A stretch of DNA of 61,664 nucleotides from Polyangiaceae bacterium (GTDB lineage: Bacteria; Myxococcota_A; Polyangia; Polyangiales; Polyangiaceae): assembly GCA_022842465.1 (NCBI GenBank), contig JALHPN010000024.1, positions 1 to 61,664 of the forward strand, given 5' to 3'. Position 1 is the first letter of the stretch; every line of letters starts with the position of its first letter. A model generated the notes under the pieces. That model was not told the DNA's origin, made no database searches, and saw only the letters and a program-made list of their open reading frames with translations. The position numbers were made by a program, and so were the translations under genes. Shown here one piece after another: positions 48,957 through 56,497 of this stretch.

Positions 48957-49946
48957 CTAGCGCCGGAGCAGATCCTGCCAGTGGTCGGGGAGCGCGGCCT
49001 TCGGGGCGATCTGCGCGCGGGTCGACTGGGACACCGGCGCGAGCGAGGCGCGGTAGAGCGGCGCGTTGGCCATCTCGAAGCCCACGGACATCGTGAGCGC
49101 CAGCTCGAGCTCGGCGACGTTCGGGCAGCGCGCCTCCGGGGCGCGCAGGAGGGCCGCGTGGATCACGCGGGACAGCTCGGTCGGGACCCACGGCGCCGCC
49201 TGCTGAACGGCCGGGACGGCCGCCTTCCCGACGAGGAAGGCCATGAAGGACCCCGATCGCGAGAACGCCGGGGACCCCGTGAGCGCGTGGTAGAGCACCA
49301 TCGCGAGCGAGTAGACGTCGGTCCGCTCGTCGACGCGCTTCGCGTTCTCGGCTTGCTCCGGGGACATGTAGTGCGGCGTCCCCAGCAGGGCGCCCGAGCT
49401 CGTGAGCGAGTCGATGCCGGCGTCCTGCACCTTCGCGAGCCCGAAGTCCGCGACCTTCACGACGAGCACGCCGTCCTCCTCCTCGAGGAAGAGGTTCGAG
49501 GGCTTCAGGTCGCGATGAATGATCCCAGCGGCGTGCCCGACGGCGACGCCCCGACATGCCTGGACGAGGAGGGGGACGGCGACGCTCGGCTCGAGCACCT
49601 TCTGGCGCGCGAGGAGCTGGCTGAGATCCTCTCCGCGCATGCGCGGCATGACGAGGAACGGGGCGCCGGTGATCTCGTCGACGCCGCTGTCGACGACCGG
49701 GAGCACGTTCTTGTGGCGGAGGCGGACGCACGCGGCGATCTCGCGATCGAAGCGCGCGCGTGTCTCCGCCGCGACCTTGGGGGCGCCCGGTCCGACGAGG
49801 AGCGTCTTCAGCGCCACCTGCTGGCCGCTCTCGTTGGTCGCTGCGAACACGGCGCCCATGCCGCCCGCCCCGAGCTTCTCGCCGAGCAGGTAGCGACCCC
49901 CGACGAGCGTGCCCGGGGGGATGGACGGCGGCTGGGCTCGGGCCAT
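48957..49946 (-). CDS. Soluble Ser/Thr protein kinase
   Basis: The 329-residue protein (from ATG 49946; a GTG at 49955 would add three residues) has a complete eukaryote-like kinase domain: GAGGMGAV loop, catalytic Lys in VALKTLL, HRDLKPSN, DFGLAK and SPEQ. The C-terminal about 60 residues are a helical tail ending WQDLLRR, with no transmembrane helix. It is therefore cytoplasmic, unlike the two membrane kinases at 20-23 kb. An AGGA sequence about 10 bases upstream supports ATG 49946. It is followed by the hybrid histidine kinase, making a phosphorylation module of two kinase types. Confidence 0.92.
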   Translation of the reverse strand: MARAQPPSIPPGTLVGGRYLLGEKLGAGGMGAVFAATNESGQQVALKTLLVGPGAPKVAAETRARFDREIAACVRLRHKNVLPVVDSGVDEITGAPFLVMPRMRGEDLSQLLARQKVLEPSVAVPLLVQACRGVAVGHAAGIIHRDLKPSNLFLEEEDGVLVVKVADFGLAKVQDAGIDSLTSSGALLGTPHYMSPEQAENAKRVDERTDVYSLAMVLYHALTGSPAFSRSGSFMAFLVGKAAVPAVQQAAPWVPTELSRVIHAALLRAPEARCPNVAELELALTMSVGFEMANAPLYRASLAPVSQSTRAQIAPKAALPDHWQDLLRR

Positions 49947-49989
49947 GGAGGGCACATCCTACCGCAAAGCCGCGTGCTATATCGCGGAC

Positions 49990-51615
49990 GTGGGGACCGT
50001 CCGAGTGAGCCCGACCTTCGACGTCGACTACGTCATCGTCGGCTCGGGGTTCGGGGGCAGCGTCTCGGCCCTCCGACTCGCGGAGAAGGGCTACCGCGTG
50101 GCCGTGCTCGAGATGGGCAAGCGCTGGCAGAAGGAGGACTTCCCGGAGTCGAACTGGGACGTGAGAAAGTCCCTCTGGCGACCGTGGCTCGGGATGTACG
50201 GCATCCTCCAGATGACGATCGTGAAGGACGCCTTCTTCCTCCACGGCGCCGGCGTCGGCGGCGGCAGCCTCGTCTATGCGAACACGCTCCTCGTCCCTCC
50301 CGACGAGGCGTTCCGCGATGCGCGCTGGGTCGGTCTCGAGGACTGGAAGAAGACGCTCGAGCCCTTCTACGCGACCGCGAAGCGGATGCTCGGCGCGACG
50401 GAGAGCGCCGTCGTCGTGGAGACGGATCGCATGTTGAAGGAGGTCGCCGAAGAGATGGGCCGCGGCCACACCTGGCACAAGGCCACCGTCGGCGTGTACT
50501 TCGGAGACGCGGGGAAGACCGTTCCGGATCCGTTCTTCGACGGTGAGGGACCGGAGCGGACGGGCTGCACGCTCTGCGGCGGGTGCATGGTCGGGTGCCG
50601 GGTCGGCGCGAAGAACTCGCTCGACAAGAACTACCTGTATCTTGCAGAGAAGCGAGGCGTGGTCGTCCACCCCGAGTCGCGCGTCACCGACATCGTGCCC
50701 CTCGAAAGCGGCGGCTACGAGCTCACGGTCGAGCGCTCGACCGGCCTCTTCCACCCCGAGCGGAAGCTCCGCGCGCGCGGCATCGTGGTGGCGGGGGGCT
50801 CGTACGGAACCGTCGATCTCCTGATGCGCTGCAAGGATCGCGGCTCGCTCACGAGGCTCTCGCCGATGCTCGGCCACTTCCTCCGAACGAACAGCGAGGC
50901 GCTCCTCGGTGTCCGGTCACGCCGCGACGACGTCGACTACTCGCGCGGCATCGCGATCACCAGCGGCGTGTTCGTCGACGACAAGACGCACATCGAGGTC
51001 GTGCGCTATCCGGCGGGCTCCGACGCGCTCGCGCCGCTCGCGACCGTCCTCACCGACGGTGGCGGCAGCCTCCCGCGGTGGCTCCGGTGGATCGGGACGG
51101 CGCTCCGCCATCCGCTCCAGTTCCTCCGCACGGTGGTGCCGTTCGGGTGGGCGAAGCGGACGGCGATCCTCCTCGTCATGCAGCCCGTCGACAACCACCT
51201 GCGCTATCGCCTGAGGCGTCGCTTCTGGTGGCCGTTCTCGAAGAAGCTCGACAGCGCGCCGGGGGCCGGCGAGCCGGCGCCGACGTTCATCCCCGTCGCG
51301 AACCTCGTCGCGAAGAAGATGGCCGCGAAGATGGACGGCATCCCGCAGAGCGGCCTCCTCGAGGTCCTGTTCGGAAAGGCCTCGACGGCGCACATCCTCG
51401 GGGGGTGTCCGATCGGCGAGACGCCCGAGGACGGCGTCGTCGATCCGTTCGGCCGCGTGTACGGGTACGAGGACTTCCTCGTGATCGACGGCTCGATCAT
51501 CCCGGCGAACCTCGGCGTGAACCCGAGCCTGACGATCACCGCGATGGCGGAGCACGCGATGAGCCACGTCGGCCCGCGGAGCGCCCGGAGCGAAGGGGTC
51601 TGGGAGACCGCCTGA
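49990..51615 (+). CDS. GMC oxidoreductase (cholesterol-oxidase-like) with a cysteine cluster
   Basis: The protein of about 541 residues (from GTG 49990; GTG 50005 also possible) opens with the FAD-binding GSGFGGSVSALRLAE. It contains GGSLVYANT, the substrate-domain segments and a C-terminal GVNPSLTITAMAEHAM with the active-site region of the glucose-methanol-choline family. Near residues 178-195 it has a CxxCxxCxxxC cluster (CTLCGGCMVGC followed by GAKNS), seen in bacterial cholesterol-oxidase-like GMC proteins and suggestive of metal or Fe-S binding. A hydrophobic region (about 370-400) may associate with membrane. A likely role is oxidation of a sterol or other hydrophobic alcohol. It is divergent from the kinase gene, 43 bases away. 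Confidence 0.88.
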   Translation: MGTVRVSPTFDVDYVIVGSGFGGSVSALRLAEKGYRVAVLEMGKRWQKEDFPESNWDVRKSLWRPWLGMYGILQMTIVKDAFFLHGAGVGGGSLVYANTLLVPPDEAFRDARWVGLEDWKKTLEPFYATAKRMLGATESAVVVETDRMLKEVAEEMGRGHTWHKATVGVYFGDAGKTVPDPFFDGEGPERTGCTLCGGCMVGCRVGAKNSLDKNYLYLAEKRGVVVHPESRVTDIVPLESGGYELTVERSTGLFHPERKLRARGIVVAGGSYGTVDLLMRCKDRGSLTRLSPMLGHFLRTNSEALLGVRSRRDDVDYSRGIAITSGVFVDDKTHIEVVRYPAGSDALAPLATVLTDGGGSLPRWLRWIGTALRHPLQFLRTVVPFGWAKRTAILLVMQPVDNHLRYRLRRRFWWPFSKKLDSAPGAGEPAPTFIPVANLVAKKMAAKMDGIPQSGLLEVLFGKASTAHILGGCPIGETPEDGVVDPFGRVYGYEDFLVIDGSIIPANLGVNPSLTITAMAEHAMSHVGPRSARSEGVWETA

Positions 51616-51777
51616 CCGCTCGTCTGGTCATGGATCTCCGTTCCCTCGGCTGGGGAGCCGCAACGGTCTCCCGTCTGCATCGAGGGTGATCGCGATCCAA
51701 CGATTCCATAGGGTTCGGTAGCGAAGGGGTCGAGGTACGAGGGTTGCTCACATTGGGATCCGTCTGGAGGTCCCCAC

Positions 51778-52335
51778 GTGTTGACCAAGCTTCCCGCGCT
51801 CGTTGCGCTGTTCCTCACCTCTCTCGTCTCCGTCGGCGTCGCCGGCTGCGCAGCCGAGACCGACGACGACATGGACGCCGACGAGGAGGTCGGCATCGAC
51901 TCGGACGAGGTTCGCCGAGGGAGCTCGGCGATCGAGGGCAGGAAGCTCGAGGCGACCGAGATCGCGGGCCTGCTCCGCGAGGCCGGCGTTCCCGCATCGA
52001 TGATCGACAAGATGGTCTGCACGGCCTACTACGAGTCGCAGTGGCGCGATCGTTCGTGGAACGCGCGGAACAACAACGGGAGCATCGATCGTGGTCTCTT
52101 CCAGGTGAACAGCATCCACCTCAAGGGGCCGAACGGCATCTGCGACGAGCTCACCGCCGACGATCTCTGGAGCCCCACCAAGAACACGGCGTGCGCCGCG
52201 AAGATCTTGAAGGCGCAGGGGCTCAACGCTTGGTACGGCTACCGCGCGCACCGGACGACGAAGATTCAGGGCGGCTATCGCCGTCTCGGCTGTGACGTCT
52301 ACAAGCTCGGCGACGTGATCGACGTGAGGCGCTAG
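51778..52335 (+). CDS. Lipoprotein resembling animal c-type lysozyme (GH22-like)
   Basis: The 185-residue protein starts at GTG 51778 with TGGAGG 7 bases upstream. It has a signal peptide with lipobox VAGC (Cys24), an acidic linker (about 30-45) and a domain of about 130 residues. This domain carries YES (E86), then NARNNNGSID (D104), RGLFQVNS, and TACAAKILKAQGLNAW. In animal c-type lysozyme the equivalents are the catalytic E35 and D52, STDYGxxQINS and xCAKKIVxxxxGMNAW. Spacing between the two acids (18) is close to 17. Four cysteines remain (81, 122, 139, 172), matching the C30-C115 and C76-C94 pairs; the C6-C127 and C64-C80 pairs are missing. A bacterial peptidoglycan hydrolase is likely. 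A transglycosylase (SLT) is the alternative. Confidence 0.75.
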   Translation: MLTKLPALVALFLTSLVSVGVAGCAAETDDDMDADEEVGIDSDEVRRGSSAIEGRKLEATEIAGLLREAGVPASMIDKMVCTAYYESQWRDRSWNARNNNGSIDRGLFQVNSIHLKGPNGICDELTADDLWSPTKNTACAAKILKAQGLNAWYGYRAHRTTKIQGGYRRLGCDVYKLGDVIDVRR

Positions 52336-52378
52336 GCATCTTCCTGCACGTCGTGACTCCCGGTAGCCTCGCGGGGCC

Positions 52379-54067
52379 ATGATCACGTTCAGCAGCGATC
52401 CGAAGCGCGCCGAGCAGGAGATGCACGCGGTCATCTTCTACCTCGTCACGTTCGGGTACATCGACGGGGACTTCGACGCGGCCGAGAAGCAGTACATCCG
52501 GGACACGATCGGACGCCTCATCGAGCACCGCGCGAAGGCGGCGATGCCCGACGCGCCCGAGGCGGTGCGCGCGGACGTCGTGTCCAAGTACTCGGCGCAC
52601 TTCCACGAGGTGCTCGAGGGCATCGACCAGAACGTGAAGGACCTCTTCACCGAGAGCGTCTCGGCGAGCGAGGATCCGAAGGCGTTCGTGCACTCCAAGC
52701 TGAAGGTCCGCTGCTTCGAGATCTTCCAGTCGTTCGATCGCGCGGGGCAGGAGCAGCTGATGAGCGTGATCGACGAGCTCTTGCTCGCCGACGGCGTCGC
52801 CCACCCCGCCGAGGTGCAGTTCCGCGCGGAGATCGCCGGGATGCTCGAGGCCGACTTCGGCGTCGAGCTCGTCCCCGACGAGGAGGTCTCCGCGAAGGTG
52901 ACGGTGCAGGGACCCGCCCCCGAGGCGCGCTCCGAGCGGGACCACCCGTTCTTCAAGCCGTTCGAGTTCCACTTCTCCAAGAACCCCGAGACGATCGCGC
53001 GCCAGGTCGCCGCCGATCGCGCGCTGCTCGATCGAGCGCTCGCGACGTGGGAGGCGCTCCGCGCGAAGGGCAACGGCAAGCTCGGAGGGTCGGAGACCGT
53101 CGCCGACATCCCCGCCGGCGAAGCGTTCCTCGACGGGCACGTCCACGTGCACGCGCCGCGCCCCGGCCAGCGCTACGAGCTCACGGTCCTCGGCGATCTC
53201 CACGGCTGCTACAGCATCCTGAAGGCGACGATCCTCCAGTCGCGGTTCTTCGAGCGCGTCGAGGCGTACCGCGCGAACCCGTCGAGCGAGCCGTACCCGA
53301 TGCTCGTCCTCCTCGGCGACTACATCGATCGTGGTCGCTTCAGCCTCAACGGCGTCCTCCGCACGGTGCTCCAGCTGTTCGTGACCGTGCCCGAGCACGT
53401 CGTCGTCCTGCGCGGCAACCACGAGTACTACGTCGAGGTGAACGGGACGATGTACGGCGGGGTGAAGCCGGCGGAGGCGATCAACACGCTGAAGCCGCTC
53501 CTCCCCGTCGACGTCTTCCGTCACTACAAGCAGCTCTTCGAGGCGATGCCGAGCTCGCTCCTCTTCGACCGCGTCGTCTTCGTCCACGGCGGGATCCCGA
53601 AGGACTCCACGGTCAAGGAGAAGTGGAAGGGCCTCGCCGCGCTGAACGATCCGGACATCCGCTTCCAGATGATGTGGAGCGACCCGAGCTCGGCCGACGT
53701 CATCCCCGCCGTGCTCCAGGACCAGGCCGCGCGGTTCGCGTTCGGCAAGATGCAGTTCCACGCCTTCATGCAGCGGATCGGCGCGCACACGATGGTGCGC
53801 GGCCACGAGAAGGTGCTCGAGGGCTTCGCGGAGGTCTACGCCGACCCGCACGCGCGCCTCCTCACCGTCTTCTCGTCCGGTGGGAAGGACAACGGCGACC
53901 TCCCCGAGACGAGCACGTACCGAGAAGTGAGGCCGATGGTGGTCACGGTCGCGCACGGGCCGGAAGGAGTCGCGATCACGCCGTGGGCGCCCGACTGGGC
54001 GAGCTACAACGATCCGGAGCGGAACGCGTTCTTCAAGGTCGCGCCCGAGATCGACCAGCGGGCTTGA
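52379..54067 (+). CDS. Fusion of TerB-like domain to PPP-family metallophosphatase
   Basis: The 562-residue protein has an N-terminal helical region (about 1-170) shaped like a TerB domain, including an acidic DGDFDAAEKQYI segment and a second ADGVAHPAEVQFRAEI segment. The C-terminal half (about 260-540) is a Ser/Thr protein phosphatase of the PPP type: GDLHG (272-276), GDYIDRG (313-319), RGNHE (345-349), VFVHGG and a late GHE. These are the metal-binding motifs of PP1/PP2-like phosphatases. TerB proteins bind metal and are linked to tellurite resistance and membrane stress. This fusion may be a metal-dependent phosphatase that opposes the Ser/Thr kinases. Its 3' end overlaps the convergent VanY-like gene by 35 bases. 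Confidence 0.85.
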   Translation: MITFSSDPKRAEQEMHAVIFYLVTFGYIDGDFDAAEKQYIRDTIGRLIEHRAKAAMPDAPEAVRADVVSKYSAHFHEVLEGIDQNVKDLFTESVSASEDPKAFVHSKLKVRCFEIFQSFDRAGQEQLMSVIDELLLADGVAHPAEVQFRAEIAGMLEADFGVELVPDEEVSAKVTVQGPAPEARSERDHPFFKPFEFHFSKNPETIARQVAADRALLDRALATWEALRAKGNGKLGGSETVADIPAGEAFLDGHVHVHAPRPGQRYELTVLGDLHGCYSILKATILQSRFFERVEAYRANPSSEPYPMLVLLGDYIDRGRFSLNGVLRTVLQLFVTVPEHVVVLRGNHEYYVEVNGTMYGGVKPAEAINTLKPLLPVDVFRHYKQLFEAMPSSLLFDRVVFVHGGIPKDSTVKEKWKGLAALNDPDIRFQMMWSDPSSADVIPAVLQDQAARFAFGKMQFHAFMQRIGAHTMVRGHEKVLEGFAEVYADPHARLLTVFSSGGKDNGDLPETSTYREVRPMVVTVAHGPEGVAITPWAPDWASYNDPERNAFFKVAPEIDQRA

Positions 54068-55670
54068 CCGACGTCTCGCGGAGCTCGGCGGTGAGCTCCG
54101 CGGACAGCTCCGCGCCTCGCGCCGCCCCGCCCTCGAGGAGGACGACCCTCACCGCCTGCGTCTCTCGCGGGACGGGGATCCGGAGGGTGACCTCGCCTGG
54201 CTTCGCCGGAAGGACCACGTTCGCCCGATCGTAGATCTGCGCGTGGACGTCCGACGTCAGCGCCGCGCGCCAAGGCCACGTCGCGTTCGTCGGGTTCGGC
54301 ACGGGCTCGACGGCGACGACCCACGCGCCAGGGAGAGGAGGGAAGGCGCGGGGGGCCGTGTCGGGATACGGCGCGAGCGACGTGTAGGTAGCTCCCTCGG
54401 CCGCGTAGCTCGCCGCGCTCGGTCCGACGATCGGCGACTGCGTCGCGGTGTGCTCGGCGACGTCGATCTTCACCTCGACGATCGCGGCGTGCCCCGTCTT
54501 CTTCGCTCGGCCGCGCACGAGCTTCGCCGCGCGGAGCTCGGGCGCCCTGGCCGCCGGGAGCGGGCGACCGTGCGCGTCGAGGTGGAGGGCGCCACCGAGG
54601 AAGACGCCCTTCTTCCGATCGCACTCGCTCGCGCCGGGTGGCGCGAGGGTCGCGCACGCCCCGCAGTTGCATCCGTCACACACCGGGAGCTCGGCGTCGC
54701 CGCTCGCGATCCCCTTCTCTGCGCGGAGCCACCCCTCCACCGTCAGCTCGTTCGGCGTACCCGGCCCGCTCGCCTCCCAGGCCGACTTGAAGCGCGCCGC
54801 GTTCTCCTTCCCGACGTAGCGGATGTGCCAGTGCTCGAAGCGATACCCGGTCTTCGGGTTGATGTTCACGGGGATGTCCCAGCGCGCCGTGCATCGCTGC
54901 CTCGGGTGGCGGTCGTCGGGGTGGAGCGGGTACGGCATCACGAAGCCGAAGTCCCACGCGTGCTCCTGGAGGAACTTGCCGGCGGGCGTGCAGCCGAAGC
55001 CCTCGCGGAAGACGCCGCGCTCGTCCTTCGCCCACTCCTCGGTGAAGAGGTCGACCGTCGTACCGAGCTGGTGCTGGCTGTGCCCGGGGAGGGCGCTCTG
55101 CTCGGTCGCCTCGCAGAACGAGCCCTTCCGCGCCCAGTTGAGGAACGTCCCGCACTGGGCGCCGTAGCTCCGGAACGCGCTCTCCACCTTGCCGGGGAAG
55201 CCGAGCTCCTTCATGCGCGCGAGGAGCTCGCCGAGGGCGGTGCTCGTCTCCTTCCGGACGCACTGCACCTTCTCGCACTCGGTGGCCGAGAGGGGGTGAC
55301 CGTTCCGGAGGTCGACGAGATCGCGGGGGGCGTAGTCGAGCGGGAGCTGGCCCGTCGGCGAACGATTCACGAGCGCGAGGAGGTCGTCTCCAGAGACGAA
55401 GGAGCTCCGGACGTCGACGGGCGACACCTGCTTCTCGAAGAGACCGCCGCAGCCGGCGCGGCTCGCGGTGCGCACGACGCCGAAGGGGGCGGAGAGCACG
55501 GGGGCCGCTGCGTCGGGGACCGTCGCGGCGACCGCGGCGTCCGTCGGCATCGGCGCCGGCGCGAGCGACCTCGCCGCGTCGACCGCCTCGGCGGGCGCGT
55601 CCTTGCGGCACCCCACGGCGAGGGCGAGCGCGAGGAGCACACCCCACGAGGGTGCGCGCCCGCCGCGCAT
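54033..55670 (-). CDS. VanY-like D-alanyl-D-alanine carboxypeptidase lipoprotein
   Basis: The 545-residue predicted lipoprotein has a leader with lipobox AVGC (Cys21) and a Pro/Ala-rich linker. Its zinc peptidase domain (about 100-300) carries the VanY/DD-carboxypeptidase signature: SQHQLGTTVD (H200, D207) and FEHWH (E279, H282). This predicts removal of the terminal D-alanine from peptidoglycan. A C-terminal extension of about 250 residues contains a cysteine cluster (CDGCNCGACA) and no recognised motif, so the protein is much longer than ordinary VanY. The start ATG 55670 overlaps the stop of the upstream lipoprotein (ATGA), so the two are translationally coupled. It overlaps the phosphatase gene at its 3' end. 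Confidence 0.85.
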   Translation of the reverse strand: MRGGRAPSWGVLLALALAVGCRKDAPAEAVDAARSLAPAPMPTDAAVAATVPDAAAPVLSAPFGVVRTASRAGCGGLFEKQVSPVDVRSSFVSGDDLLALVNRSPTGQLPLDYAPRDLVDLRNGHPLSATECEKVQCVRKETSTALGELLARMKELGFPGKVESAFRSYGAQCGTFLNWARKGSFCEATEQSALPGHSQHQLGTTVDLFTEEWAKDERGVFREGFGCTPAGKFLQEHAWDFGFVMPYPLHPDDRHPRQRCTARWDIPVNINPKTGYRFEHWHIRYVGKENAARFKSAWEASGPGTPNELTVEGWLRAEKGIASGDAELPVCDGCNCGACATLAPPGASECDRKKGVFLGGALHLDAHGRPLPAARAPELRAAKLVRGRAKKTGHAAIVEVKIDVAEHTATQSPIVGPSAASYAAEGATYTSLAPYPDTAPRAFPPLPGAWVVAVEPVPNPTNATWPWRAALTSDVHAQIYDRANVVLPAKPGEVTLRIPVPRETQAVRVVLLEGGAARGAELSAELTAELRETSVKPAGRSRARP

Positions 55671-56257
55671 CAGTAGAGCGCCACGGGGCTCGCGACGAGG
55701 GCGCCGTTCGGCGCCTTGACCCAGAGGCGCACGTGGTCGCCGGCCTTCAGCATGCCGGGATTCGGGGTGTAGAGCGTCAAGGCGTGGGTGCCGCTCTCGA
55801 GCTGGACGCGCCCGCTCTCCTGGTTGACGAGGCGCCCGTTCTCGAAGACGCCCACGCCGTAGGTCATCTTTCCCGTGTCGACGACGCTGCCGAGCTCGGG
55901 GGGAATCTCTTCCCCGCGCGTGAGCGTGTCCGCGCGGAGGCCGTAGATCGGCTCGCCTTTCGCGTTGCACGAGTAGACGAAGACGGCCTCGAAGGGGCCT
56001 TCGACGGTGGCGGTGAACGCGAGATCGAGCGTCCCGTCCGCCTTGTAGACGCCGTCGCGGATCCCGACCTTGTCCACGCGGAGGTTCTCGTTCGAGACGC
56101 TGAAGGCGACGATGCGGGTGTCGCTCGTCGTGGGGCGCGGCGCGGCCGCCCTTCCCCCGGGCTGCGAGGGGTCGCCGCTCGTCTGCGGCTCGCGTTTCGC
56201 CCCGCACGCGCACACGGAGAGGGCGAGGACCAGGAAGAGCGAGGGTACCCGTTGCAT
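55670..56257 (-). CDS. Lipoprotein, unknown function
   Basis: The 195-residue predicted lipoprotein has a hydrophobic leader with Cys 16 or 18 as the lipidation residue, a short charged linker, and a beta-rich domain (about 48-195) with clear strands (RIVAFSVSNENLRV, LDLAFTATVEG, GTHALTLYTPN). It may present an immunoglobulin-like fold. Two in-frame starts lie nine bases apart, ATG 56266 and ATG 56257; the latter is better spaced from an AAGG sequence. It is directly upstream of, and translationally coupled to, the VanY-like peptidase (ATGA overlap), suggesting a functional pair at the cell wall. Confidence 0.72.
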   Translation of the reverse strand: MQRVPSLFLVLALSVCACGAKREPQTSGDPSQPGGRAAAPRPTTSDTRIVAFSVSNENLRVDKVGIRDGVYKADGTLDLAFTATVEGPFEAVFVYSCNAKGEPIYGLRADTLTRGEEIPPELGSVVDTGKMTYGVGVFENGRLVNQESGRVQLESGTHALTLYTPNPGMLKAGDHVRLWVKAPNGALVASPVALY

Positions 56258-56306
56258 GTTCCGCATCCTTGCGCGGGTCTGGCCCGGAGAGAAGCCGGAA
56301 GCGCGT

Positions 56307-56456
56307 TCAGGCGTCCTTCGGGTCGGTCGCCCGTCGCCCGCCGTTCCGCCGGCGTCCCTCGGGGCGAGGCGGGAGCTCACGTCGATCGGGCGAGACGCGG
56401 CGGTCTCGACCTGCGCGACGATCCTCCGTCGCGGGCGGGGACTTTCGAGGGCGCAT
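56307..56456 (-). CDS. Possible small Arg-rich protein
   Basis: In the 240-base gap between the TolC-like gene and the lipoprotein gene, an ATG at 56456 opens a 49-residue frame rich in Arg and Asp, with repeats DRRAGRDRRVSPDRR and a tail GGRRATDPKDA. Such DRRxGxDRR patterns occur in short proteins of related bacteria and in linkers of PilZ proteins. No Shine-Dalgarno is clear. The frame is also open upstream through the TolC gene, which lowers the confidence. Confidence 0.35.
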   Translation of the reverse strand: MRPRKSPPATEDRRAGRDRRVSPDRRELPPRPEGRRRNGGRRATDPKDA

Positions 56457-56497
56457 GGTCCACGTCCATGGCAGAAGGCGGCCCCTCTGGCCAAGTT

